Below, in pieces: positions 21,858 through 32,574 of a DNA stretch of 64,000 nucleotides; the first letter of the stretch is position 1, and the number at the start of each line of letters is the position of its first letter. Below the pieces are notes generated by a model. The model did not search any database and was not told the DNA's origin. It saw only the letters and a list, made by a program, of their open reading frames with translations. The stretch spans positions 215,398,402 to 215,462,401 of the forward strand of contig JARYHS010011408.1 in the NCBI GenBank assembly GCA_031002005.1. Direction: 5' to 3'. A program made the position numbers and the translations under genes. The DNA comes from Vandiemenella viatica (taxonomy: Eukaryota > Arthropoda > Insecta > Orthoptera > Morabidae).

Positions 21858-21938
21858 ATTGGCACATTGGTGAGACAGCTGCACGTCTGTTTGAGGGAAT
21901 ATACTTTAGCTGAAATGTACGAAGCTACTCTAAGAAAA
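21858..21938 (+). CDS. Channel exon f: C-linker second half, first unit
   Basis: The acceptor is TGCTCTCTTCAG and the donor AAA|GTAAGT, both strong. Exactly 27 codons, phase 0 at both ends: IGTLVRQLHVCLREYTLAEM, then YEATLRK. It corresponds to the part of the C-linker before the nucleotide-binding domain, where L...LP..LR.+....... leads into 'V.LF'. Too short to be found as an ORF. Confidence 0.85.
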
Positions 21939-23546
21939 GTAAGTATCCACTATGTGTATGGTAATTTGAAACAGACTTATTAACTAATAGGTAGAAATGG
22001 TGATTGTTTTTTCAGTTTCTCATATACAGTATATAGAATTGAAAAGGCTAGACATTCCGTCCTGCGATTTCAAGGCAGTTGTTAAGTCGCGTGCAATATC
22101 GATAAATTAGATACAACGAACATAAATCTTATAACGCTAATATTCCTGTATGCACAGTACTTCTACCACCTTGTGCGGGCATACAAACTATATCTTTTAA
22201 GTGTTCACTCTCAGCTGGCCCCGATCGTTACCAATTAGAAAATTTTTTCTTATTTTTTTTTTATGTTTCCTTCATAATCCCATCCACAAGCTTTAGCCTT
22301 TGTGTTTTCCCGATCAATTGTCTTGGATCATAAATTGTAGGTACTGTAATTGGACAATGTTTTGTTTGGGAGTCCTAAAACTTTGCTTTAATATTGTTTC
22401 GATGAAAAATGTTTATGACTGCCCGTCAGGTTTTCCATATTTGCAATTCACGTAATCCTTTAAAGAAATTAATTTTGGCGTACATAACCACCGCGGTTTT
22501 CCTCAAGTTCTTGCAATCAGAGTGTTCTGTATCTTATTGTATAAATGCAGGAGACCACTTGACGTCATGGGAGCGATTTTCGCGGTTAGAACTCCGAGAG
22601 GAACTCGAAGGCCAGTTCCTTTTTTTGTGTGTGTGAAAGTGTTGTTGTATGTGTGTAAATGACTATGTAGTGTGTTAGTCAAGTTGTGCAGTGTGTTTGT
22701 ATTGTTTATATAAAGCTCGAGAGAGGGAGAAATTCAATGGCACCCATCCAGCCCTCCTCTTCAAGATTAACGCCTTTATCTAATGGACTAATCACCAACA
22801 GCAGTATCATATCCTCTCACTACATATGCGGAGAAGTTTGGGATTAAGCTAGGACTTTGGTACTCTGTCTAGTGTGTAACGAATTGGTATATTTTAAGTA
22901 ATAATAGCATAGCATATTCAACTGAACTTTCTCTTGCCCTTGAATCACGTAACTTAAATCTTTGTATCCACAGCACGTTTCAAGGCTGAGTTGTCAAACA
23001 TAGTGTGAGAAAGCCTTCTCCGAATAGTTTCTCTTTGAAGTCTTTACAATGCTGTTATAAGTCGATTAAGGGAGAGCCACCTGACAGACACGTGAAGAGT
23101 AGCCAATGGATTCCTTATTTCCCCCTCCCCGTCTATGACCGCGGAGCTCTCAGAGAGTTCATCACAGACCATTATATCCAGACTTCATGCACGTTTAACA
23201 AGTAGTGGCTAAATGCATTCAATTTACCTTCCACCGAATAGGAAAGATACTCCAGTTAGCTAGAATTTCATTATTATTATTATTCTTGAATTGATTCAGA
23301 GTTATTTTCATACTGTATTTTCATACAGTATTTTCGTAAATATTCATATGTTGGTCTATGTACAACGTCCAAGTGAATTTATTAAAGCTAACGTAATCTT
23401 TACTTCGCTATTTCATTTGCTAATGCTAATACTCTCTCTGTAGCTCGAGAACTGCGTAATCCTTCGGTCATCAGTACCACCTGTTCTGTATGAAACTGAT
23501 CTAAGCACACCGTAGTTTATGTGCCTGGTTCTGTTCGGTACGCTAC
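21939..23546 (+). other. Intron 6 first part, no recognised element
   Basis: AT-rich. It has TG-rich sequence at 22620-22700 and an ATT run at 23267-23284. The small open frames (22409-22636, 23005-23205) show no motif. Confidence 0.4.
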
Positions 23547-23550
23547 AAGT

Positions 23551-24793
23551 TGTAGTGAGAGGGATTTAGGAGGGGGGGGATATTATAAATTTTAATTATT
23601 TATAATAATCAATTATTGGGTTGGCAAGAATCTTAACCTTGCCAGATCACAATGAAACTGACATTGACAATTTATTATATTCAATTGGATTCTACACCGC
23701 TAGGCATATTTAAGTCTACCATTAATACAATAATCACTAGGATATCAAGCAAGCCTAGACGTTACAAATTGGCCGATTTTACTCAAGCAAACAATTGTAT
23801 GAATTTACTTTAATCGGAAATCGTCTGACGAAGTTAAAGTTATTGAACGATAACAAATATTCACAATATGCAACAATAAGAACAGCCAGCAATTAAAACA
23901 TGAATACATGAAAATGAACATGCATCTCGGGCGCCGTTAAATAAAAGAAATACATGGAACTTGCGATTTGCAAGGCTTCCACAATGTTCAATAAAATTCC
24001 AGCTAGCTCAGGGTCAGATTTGCTTAAAGAGCACAAGTTTCTTTCTGAAGTCGTTTACGGGTCATTCACAGTCTCATAAGAACACAATAATTCAAGACCT
24101 GGCGTTAACACATTACCCTTTCATAGGCAGCAGCACTGGTGTTAGTCGCACAATCAGTCCCAGTACGATAGAAGATCACCGGCCTGTGACCATAGGCGGG
24201 TCACTGTACTGCACCAAGCCCAACCGTCTTGGACCGCAGCCCAGCCAGAAGTCGCCTCCTTCCTCTTCGGACAAGATGGCCTCTCCTCTCCGCGAAGGAA
24301 CATACCGGGCAGAAAAGATAAACCATGATTTTACTTATGAAGACCCCTGTCGATGATTTTTATTGGCAGGTTGGAAATCACGTGGTATCGTCGCACATTC
24401 AGATTCGCGGCATTTTGCCAGCGTACTCTGCGCGTCCATCTTTGGTGGGGCGAGGGAGAGCTGACCTTCACAGCTTCGCTATGCAAGCCGAGGGACGACC
24501 AGCTGGCCTTGACTGGCGACAGTGAGGCGATCCATTGTCCGTCCACTGTGAGCTAACGGTACTACTTCCGCCCCTTGTTCGAGGTGTGCGACCCTTGCTT
24601 TAAACAGAAATCTTACGCTCGCACATTTGCTCTGAGTCCTCTCAAATAAACACCCTTGCATATTAATTTAAACATATACAATTTTGGCTGCCCGAGATCA
24701 GTTTAATTAATTTAAACTGAATAAAAAAATTAAAATTAAAAACAACTTTAAAAAAATCCTAATTGTAGCGTGGCGTGATAACGTCCCGTTACA
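23551..24793. mobile_element. Solo LTR, subfamily C (1243 bp)
   Basis: The element starts TGTAGTGAGAGGG and ends CCCGTTACA, the TG...CA form of LTRs. It is flanked by AAGT on both sides (23547-23550 and 24794-24797), a 4-bp target duplication typical of Gypsy-type integration. No retroviral-type genes lie next to it, so it is a solo LTR left by recombination. Open frames inside have no motif. The G-run start and general layout resemble the other four LTRs in the window. Confidence 0.72.
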
Positions 24794-24834
24794 AAGTGAA
24801 AAATTCTTTCACCACTGCTGCTGAAAGTAACTAA

Positions 24835-24925
24835 CCTATACTCTGTTCAAAAGAACCGGATCATTTTCTACTGTCCCCACTTCTCACCTCACCATCACCT
24901 CGCCCTTCGTATGCAGGGGTATAGG
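24835..24925. repeat. Dispersed repeat R1, partial inverted copy
   Basis: CTATACTCTGTTC...GTCCCC.CTTCTCACCTCACC is the reverse complement of the 15080-15170 segment. Confidence 0.45.
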
Positions 24926-24940
24926 CGGGTAAGCTTCAGA

Positions 24941-25851
24941 ACGAGGCAACGCACGAATTGGTCCGAGGTGAGCATACCAGTGTGTAGCTGTCGACGAGGC
25001 GCGGCAAACCAGTACTAGCCGTTCGCCGGATGACGCGAGGTGGGTCGAGCACCTTCCGTCCACAGCCGGTACTTCAAAAAGAATTCGGGTGTGTACAACA
25101 TGCCTTGTGGACGGCTATTTCCAGTCGTGCGTCTGCCTCCTTCGTTCACACTGGCACATTGGCACTCAGCCGTTGTTTAGACATATTGTGCGTTGAAATT
25201 AAATAATTCGTTATTGTTTTTTGTTTTGTTCTGTCCATTTTTAATCATGAATTGGGACAGCGAAAAGGTACTCTCTTTTATTAAAGAGTATGAAAGGCGT
25301 TATATATAGTAGAAGGACAATAAATTTTAACGTAATGCATTAAAATAAAGGATGCTTGGTACAATGCTGGAGAATGACTTAAAAAAAAAATTAGTTTGTC
25401 CATAATATTCAGTACCTCATACAATTTAGTTTTATATAAATGAAAAGAAATACAATATATTGAAGATTAATTTAGTTTTATTTTAATGAATCCCAGAGTA
25501 TTATTTACAATAATCATTAATTACTAATTATAGTGTTAAGTTTTATATGTTTCCAAAGTAATTTTAAATAATTAAGGTTTTTAAGGGATTTGCTTGGGGA
25601 AGTCTAAAATTCTTAAATGATGTAGCTTATTTTCGAGAAACATCAAACTGTAAGAGCCGAACTGAAGCAATAGCCACGGTTAAATTGTCACCGCGCTCCG
25701 TATCAACGCTCTAACTTGTCAGAACAAACGAACTTATGGATACCAGTCTCGTTCGAAGCCTCGTTGAACTGCGTTCGTGCAACCAAAGTGATCATACGTT
25801 CCGCCTCGCCTCGCCTCGCCACGCCTCGGTCCCGTTCGTGCGTTGCCTCGT
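24941..25851 (+). mobile_element. MADF-bearing DNA element with 17-bp inverted repeats (PIF/Harbinger-like)
   Basis: ACGAGGCAACGCACGAA at 24941-24957 is the exact reverse complement of 25835-25851, and partial pairing continues inward (GGTCCGAGG / CCTCGGTCCC). Inside, 25247-25309 encodes MNWDSEKVLSFIKEYERRYI then stop. Shortly after, a frame has KDAWYNAGE. Together these are the first half of a MADF domain (W..E....I..Y..R....D..Y.....+.DAW...). No nuclease gene. It has the same design as 9538-10244 but different terminal repeats. Confidence 0.6.
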
Positions 25852-25901
25852 AATGATGTGTACTCGCGGAGTGAGAATAGAACAGGCTGACCCTGAGTCG
25901 C

Positions 25902-27269
25902 TGTATAAGGCTTTATGAGTGAGAGATGAGTGAGAGGGGGGGGGGGGGGGGCTACCATCACGTCCTATACTATTATTGTGAATATGAATATTAATTTCCT
26001 AATTTGGTTAAATGGTGAACTGGAACCTTGAATGCTTCAAGATTTTAAGTTACATAAAAAATTATTCAATTTATTCTGTCCTCTGGCTTATACAAGGCTG
26101 GGCATATTTAACGTTACGTTAAGCACAATATAATCAAAGACAACCAACAAGCAATACCCGGCGTTTAGCCAGATAAATGGAAACATAAATAGATATTAAA
26201 TATTTAAAAGCTTTTGCAAAGTGAATATACATTAAAGTGGCGTCGCAGGCCAACAATTAAAGTTAACATTTACAAAATAATCCCAGGGGCGCCATTTAAA
26301 ATGAAAAGCATCATTGAATTAATTATAATGAGCAAGATGCTTTAAAAAGTTCGAAGTTAATGAACATGGAAAGTTGGTTAGCTCAGTAAAATTGTTGTGA
26401 TGAGAGCGGAGAATCTAATCCCAGAAGTCACTTACGGGTTAGCGAGCCATTTAAAACCCTATGGAACCATGGATCTTTGCGTTGGTACTTTACCTTTGTA
26501 GCATCTGCTCGACGAGGTATGACACACTCTGTGTCACTGTTGAATGCCAATTCTCAGGCCCATCCCCGCTAGTACATCTGCTGATGACCTTTACCAGATG
26601 AAACACCTTGTTCCCGGCCACATCTGATCCAGAAAAGCGTCTAGTTCCAGCAGCAGACCAACAGCTAGGAGAGTGTGTCGGACGACACGTCTATACTCCA
26701 ACTCGTCTGTACAGCAAGTCCTCTCTCATGGCGTCCTCTTCTCCCGCCAGTTTTTTTCTCTCTCCGCACATGGAACAGAAACCTTTGATTAACAAATGTG
26801 AACCCTGTAGCCATGCATGATTGGTGAAACGAGGTAGCCCACAATCACGTGTTTCGTGCCGTAGCTAGTATTCGTCACTCGTTTCGCGCACATTTCCCTG
26901 ACCTTGCACCCCTCAACCGGAGAGTCGGGGTCATTGCTTTCACAACCTAACGGGATCTAAGCGTCCTCCACTGCCTGCTCCATTGTGGGCGAGGGCGCCA
27001 GATTGTCGCCGGCGCTCGGCATTTTCCAGCTATCTGAACGCTCAAAACTGCAGTTCCAACTATTTTCCACATTTAATATTTTCTTAACTGCAATTTTGCA
27101 CTGAATTAAATTATACAATAATATGTTTGGCCGCCCAGGCTTAATACACAATTATTTACGTATCAATTAGCCCTACAATTTATATTTTAAATAAACAAAT
27201 ATAATAAAAAAGAATATTAATTATTATCATTTATTAATATTCATTGGGGGATGACTCTGTCATACCACA
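25902..27269. mobile_element. Solo LTR, subfamily A (1368 bp)
   Basis: The element starts TGTATAAGG and ends GTCATACCACA, flanked by TCGC at 25898-25901 and 27270-27273. It aligns along its length with 44027-45395. Shared blocks are CTGGCTTATACAAGGC, AACGTTACGTTAA, CAAGCAATACCCG.CGTTTA, GGGGCGCCAT, TTAATACACAATTATTTAC and GACTCTGTCATACCACA. A run of about 18 G lies near its start (25935-25952). It ends 151 bp before channel exon g. No internal genes. Confidence 0.75.
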
Positions 27270-27420
27270 TCGCCTATTCAAAATCAACAGACTGTAGGGG
27301 CACAAGACCTTCTAGCCAACGAGCTGGGATAGTTTAAAACGATCCCGTAAATTCCTTTTTACTGACTTTTTCACCATCAGATAGTACTTTGCAGAGTAAT
27401 ATCATAAATTATTTTTTCAG

Positions 27421-27614
27421 GTCCCATTGTTTTCTGGAGTTGGAAAGGCATTTATTACTCGCCTCAGTGTCCTAACGTCAGAAGAATACCACTATCGTGG
27501 TGCCACAATACTACAATCAAATGACGTAACTGATTCCATGTATGTAATACATAGGGGATATGTCGATATATACGGACCCGATAAGAGTAAATTTTGTACC
27601 CTTGGAGTTGGTGG
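27421..27614 (+). CDS. Channel exon g: cyclic-nucleotide-binding domain, first half
   Basis: The acceptor is TTATTTTTTCAG and the donor GG|GTAAGT. The phase is 0 at entry, with two bases (GG) left at exit. VPLFSGVGKAFITRLSVLTS, then EEYHYRGATILQSNDVTDSM and YVIHRGYVDIYGPDK form the beta-roll start of a cNMP-binding domain. The family pattern VPLF......+..L...L.....+.G..I+..GD..+.MY.I..G.+.++ is plain. It continues ...CTLGVGG up to the phosphate-binding cassette encoded by the next exon. Asn-Asp stands where Gly-Asp is usual (QSND for KxGD). Confidence 0.92.
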
Positions 27615-27700
27615 GTAAGTAAACTAAATATAGCATTGTGGAATTTGCAGTGTTTATTAAGACATGTTCGGAAGAAAATTACGCTTTCTTTGTCCTCTGC

Positions 27701-27758
<58 letters not shown>

Positions 27759-30468
27759 GAAACTGACCCTAGTTTGTTTTTCGATGTGTATTGGTTTACA
27801 GTTCGGTTGCGTTATTCAAAAATTGAAAACGGTAGAGAGGTTATATATAGCAGGAAAATTCAGAAGGCTGAAAAGACCACTAGTAATTAGCCCTGTTGTG
27901 TCTTTAGTGGCTATATGTATGCGAAATATATTTGTGAAATTTGTGCTATGGTTCTAAAAACTATAGGCACACTGGAATGGTCGTTAGCAAGCAAATTAAA
28001 AATGTCATTGCACTAATCATAAACTCGTGAATTACATCGTCTGTTTGAAGTGTAAATAGTTTTGCGAAACCTGATGTCAGAATTAGGTTATAACTAATGC
28101 TTAGCAGATATATCTAACTCTCAACGTGGAGGATAGTGAGAGCGGAAGCAACTCCATATGAGGAAATAACTGCCAGTATTTTCTTGTAAGTGAATCCGAT
28201 AAGTAAATACTTTAATGCAGCGTTTATCAAGATGCCAAAAATAGTTCTATGGACTACTAACATAAATGGCCCTAAATTTTTACCTATATGTATATTATTA
28301 ACACTAGTTTAAATGTCAGTCAAAAATGACGGGTGTAACATGCAACAATAGTAGGAATTTGTTTTGGAAAAACTAATAACCGTTAATTATTTCCTTTTTC
28401 ATCGATATTAAACTTATGTCTGATTAGATTCTCGGAGTATTTGGTTAGAATTTTTAAAGTAAATTCACTTGATTTTACTTAACGGAAATTTTTCTTGTTA
28501 TTAATAAATTTCCGACTATAATTTAAAAAACGAATAACTTTTATTTATTTTGATATATTACGTGAGTATCTAAGTTTCGAGTAAACTTCATCTGAGTTTT
28601 TAATAAGCTGCCCTCTTTGTTTTCTTCTGCAAAAAGAATTATTAGATTATATTGTCATTTGGTAGATTGTTCGTGGTCTAATTAATACGATAATTAAGTA
28701 ATCCACGATACGTTTCAATTTGAACTCTTTTATTTTTTTAAACACGTCGTGAAAGATAGTGGTTACATGTATTCATACAATCCAGAGATTTCATACAATA
28801 CTTCTTCCACAGACAATACAGTTCCCGGCCGTCGCAAACTGAGTTGGTGAAAAACTTTGCCGAAAAACTAACTAACTCTGTCTTGGATGATCGCTTTATA
28901 TAAACTCCAGCGAAATTTCTAGAACACTTCAAAAGATTCTGACAGATATTTCTCGAACATTAACAATTCTCAAACAATTGAAACATTTTAAAAACAATCA
29001 GAATTAATTCATAATCATTTACAATCAATACAAAATGGTCAGAAATGGAAATTCAAGATACTTAAACACAAAATTATTCACAGAAATCATTTTAAACTGT
29101 AACAAATTGTCCTTTAGACATCGTAACTTGCATTAATACTTGGAATTACAAACATTTAAGCAATGCTCTTGCACAATTCTGTTCTTAAACATATTGAATG
29201 GCCTTTAAATAATTTCTTTTCATAAAACAAAGTCTGTATACACTGATTTACAGTTAATTGAAAAACAAACCTACCAGATCATATTTAACCAAACTCTAGT
29301 TTACTACAAATGATTCATAAAAGACATTTTCATTTAATTTTAGGTTTGAGAGCTGTTACAAAGTGCTACAGTGAACATAGCGTAAACAGCGGATTCACTT
29401 CTCCTTACACTAATTTCTGTATTTAGTCGTCGTAAATAAACAAAAACCAACAGGCAATTTTAATCTAACGTACGATAGTAACATTTTTAATCTCTGTCTC
29501 GTATTAATTTTTTTTTCTCTCTCTGCTCTTCGCATTTTTGTGCAGTCACTTCCACAACAGATTATTGCCTTATAGCTGCCATTGCAATTACAGTTCTTTT
29601 AACAATAGAAGTGCAAATAAAATAAGTTTTTTTATTTGAAATTTGAATTTCTTTTTAACATTATACACGCAAAGAACGTCACTGTAGTTATTCATTTGAA
29701 ATTTCTTGTTTGGCCAAGCAACTATGTGGTGCCAGTTAACTAACACTTCGGGCACTATCGAGACTCGCCAAAGGTTGCCGAACTATTAAGGTGAACCCGG
29801 TCTCCAGGCTCAACGCATTTTATTAAAGCGGATTTGGGAAATATTTAATTGTACCATTATGGCTTAATAAATCTAAAACCATGCTTTGAATTCCTACGGA
29901 AATTCATTTATAGAATTGGGAGTGCACTATTAATATAAAACACTAAAGCAGCTTTTATTAAAGCTGGTTAATTTTCAAGGAAATGATTTCTTATTTTTAT
30001 TATCCGTTCATTACAATAAAAATTTAATTCGCTGTTTTATCCACAACTGCTACTGCTGTGATGTTAATTATAAAAACAAAGCCTAAACTACACACGTGTT
30101 TTTGAAAGAACTTTTTTTACAAGCACATTTTTATTTTATGTTTTTAATGTAACGAGGAAACAGTTGTGAGAGACATCTAGGAACGATGAGTAGTGTTATG
30201 TCCTTGTCTTATTGTATTTTATGAGCTTGATAGGTTATATGCGTCAAGTATTACTAAATTAACACTTCCTATTTTAATTTTGGTTTAATTATATTTTCTA
30301 AGAATTATTGCTACGTGAAAATAAGAACTAAATATCTTCTTATAAACAGAACATCGTACTAAAAAACACTGCAGTGTATTCGCGAGAAGGAGAAAACAGA
30401 AACTGCTAATCCCTCAGAAGTTAAATATGTGGAAAACTCAGCTACTACCTGACCAATAGTGTAATGAA
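27615..30468 (+). other. Intron 7 first part, mostly unrecognised
   Basis: Holds a 51-base poly(A) and then about 2.7 kb of AT-rich sequence. A denser patch at 28740-28930 and another at about 29700-29830 could be repeat edges, but I found no paired ends or protein motif. Confidence 0.4.
27705..27755 (+). repeat. Poly(A), 51 bases
   Basis: Uninterrupted A run 90 bp after the exon g donor. Lysine-rich ORFs across it are artefacts. Confidence 0.95.
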
Positions 30469-31645
30469 TTATGATAAGATACTGTTTGAAAAAATTGTAA
30501 CACCATGAAGGAGACATGTGATTGCAATGAAATTTATTAGGGACATGACAAAACACAAATGATTAGAATTATAGATCTGTAGATGTACTTTGACCAAGAG
30601 AATTCAGTATGGGATGAAGCCGCCAAGTGCAATCAGAGCATCTAGACGTTTTGGCATGGAATCAATGAGGGCCGTAACCCAGCCGCACGGTTTGTTGGCG
30701 CGTCCAATGGTCGACATGTCAGTTGAACGTACAGGCCCGGGAAGCAGCGATACCCGCCGTTCTTCGAAGAAGGTTTACAGATTGCTAGTCTCTCATGGCA
30801 TTTCCCTGCTGAAATATGGCATGTGGAGTTGCATGCAGGAGGAGCAGAGCCTCAGTATCTAAAACGTCCTTGATGTGGCGGTTACTGTTCAGATTTCCCT
30901 CAATTCGCAGGAAGTGAGTTCACATGTTATAGCTAATGGCGTTCCAAACCATCATATTTGTTCGCGATGTCGCTCAATGATGTAGTCTGCACGATTGCGT
31001 TCATCAGGGAAGCGTCTAGCATGTACGTGGTCACCATTGTAGGGCAAGCTGAAGTGGGACTCATCTGTAAACATTTCATTTTGCCTCTCGGCAGGCCAGT
31101 GACTGTGTTCACGGAACCATCCCAGTTTAAGGCATCGGCGGTTTCTGGACAGTGGAAACTGATGCAATAGCACACGTACCACCAGTCCAGCTCTCAGCAA
31201 ATGGCGTCTAACTGTCGACGCAGACATGACCACATCCGTTACAGTGTTCCAACACAGTGAACGAAGCTGTTCTGTCGATTACGACCATTCGGACAAGATG
31301 ACTGTCATCCCACACTGTGATCACATTGTGTGGTCCAGCACCCGCTCCTCACTGTATACAACCTCTTCTGTACAGTGGTTCCACACACTCATTACTGTTG
31401 TAGCAGAGAGCCGCAATGTCTTGGTACGCAAACTTACTTGCACCTTCCCAATTCATTTGGCGGCTCTGCGCTGGCTGAGCGCGGCGTAACACTGATCTGT
31501 CAGATCTCTCAAAATGGGGCGCTGCTGGGCCTACATGCACGCCGTCAATCTGCAATGCTTATTACCACTGTTCTACACATTCTCCGCCTTTGGAGTGACT
31601 TAGGCCATTCCTATGGGTGTTACAACTATCATAAACAATAGTGTA
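30469..31645 (-). mobile_element. Antisense Tc1-like element, decayed
   Basis: The ends are related inverted sequences (ACTGTTTGAAAAAATTGTAACACCATGAAGG at about 30481 and, inverted, ATAGTTGTAACACCCATAGGAATGG at about 31600-31625). The minus strand encodes broken Tc1-type transposase. The N-terminal DNA-binding part is at about 31560-31250 (DLTDQCYAALSQRR-like). At 31233-30952 it reads STVRRHLLRAGLVVRV, then FREHSHWPAERQNEMFTDES with the first catalytic Asp, and ERNRADYIIERH. The catalytic C-terminus is poorly preserved at 30600-30950. Several frameshifts; inactive. Confidence 0.72.
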
Positions 31646-31733
31646 TGTAAAATATTTCATATTTTATATAGTTTAATCGGTATATTAGTGGTTAAATGCA
31701 TTATTTTGTGACATCATTGTTTTAATGTTGCAG

Positions 31734-31899
31734 CATATTTGGAAATCTGGACAAATGCGATGCCACGCGAACTATAATATCTGCAGTTGCTACTACCGAA
31801 GTCACAACTCTGGTTATACAAACGAGAGATTTCCACACCCTTTCAAAATATCATACTTCTGTTTCGAACCGGATAGATCAACTCATTGTGCAAAATTTG
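31734..31899 (+). CDS. Channel exon h: cyclic-nucleotide-binding domain, second half
   Basis: The acceptor is TTTTAATGTTGCAG and the donor TTG|GTAAAT. The first base completes Gly, then 55 codons end at phase 0. IFGNLDKCDATRTIISAVAT, then TEVTTLVIQTRDFHTLSKYH covers the phosphate-binding cassette and the C-helix. In CNG/HCN channels this segment reads FGE.......RRTA.+.A.....L..L....F....+.YP. Here the Glu is Asn (FGN) and the loop is several residues shorter, but the Arg-Thr pair is kept (ATRT). If the intron were retained a stop would come after 10 codons, so a shorter form ending here is possible. Confidence 0.9.
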
Positions 31900-32574
31900 G
31901 TAAATATATTACAAAAAACTGCTTGTTACTAGTGTAGTAGTGATGGAGTGTTTTTATTCTTCATGAGTGAATTTTAACAAGCCCTACTTTATTTCGGATA
32001 TACTTCCACTTCTATTTGTATTATGGAGTTACCGTATGAACTTAAGTTAACTAACTAATTATTGTTTTTGGCCTGTGTCTTCGGGTCTCGAGACCGATTT
32101 TAAAATTAGATGCTTATAATGTTGAACTGCTATTGAATAACTATTAAATAAATATCTATTACCACATAAAAGTGTCACTTTTAACCGAGGTGAGTGCTTT
32201 CTCTGAGCACTCCAGTCTTACGTAACATAATACGTCCCATCGCATTCCATCTAGTGGACGGCTGTGTGAATAAAGTTTCAAAGCATCTTCGGTCTTTATC
32301 ATTCCTGATTTCTTCAGAATTTTGTCCTGTGTATCTAAACACGAGTAGATAAATCTGTAACAAAGCTGTGCACGTTTGTTTGTTCCGGCATAATCAAAAT
32401 TACTGAATAGTTTTTGATGATAATAACTGGATTTTCGGAAATTCCGGGTTATTTATTTGCATTTCTCATCTTTTGGCTAACATGCTCCAGCATTCGTCAG
32501 AGATACATAGCAACGAGTGTCATGCGTCAGAAAGTGTTTGGCCGCTGTCTTTGTTGAAGTTCTTTTTTTTTTGT
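31900..32574 (+). other. Intron 8 start, no recognised element
   Basis: AT-rich. No motif or paired repeats seen. Confidence 0.4.

Noticed and set aside
23961..24556. ORFs inside the solo LTR (131, 66, 67, 71 codons)
   Set aside because: No gag, protease, integrase or other motif; overlapping frames on both strands.
31734..31937. Exon h as the last exon of a one-unit channel
   Set aside because: A stop follows 10 codons into the intron, but the donor TTG|GTAAAT is good and exons i and j continue in frame; kept only as an alternative.
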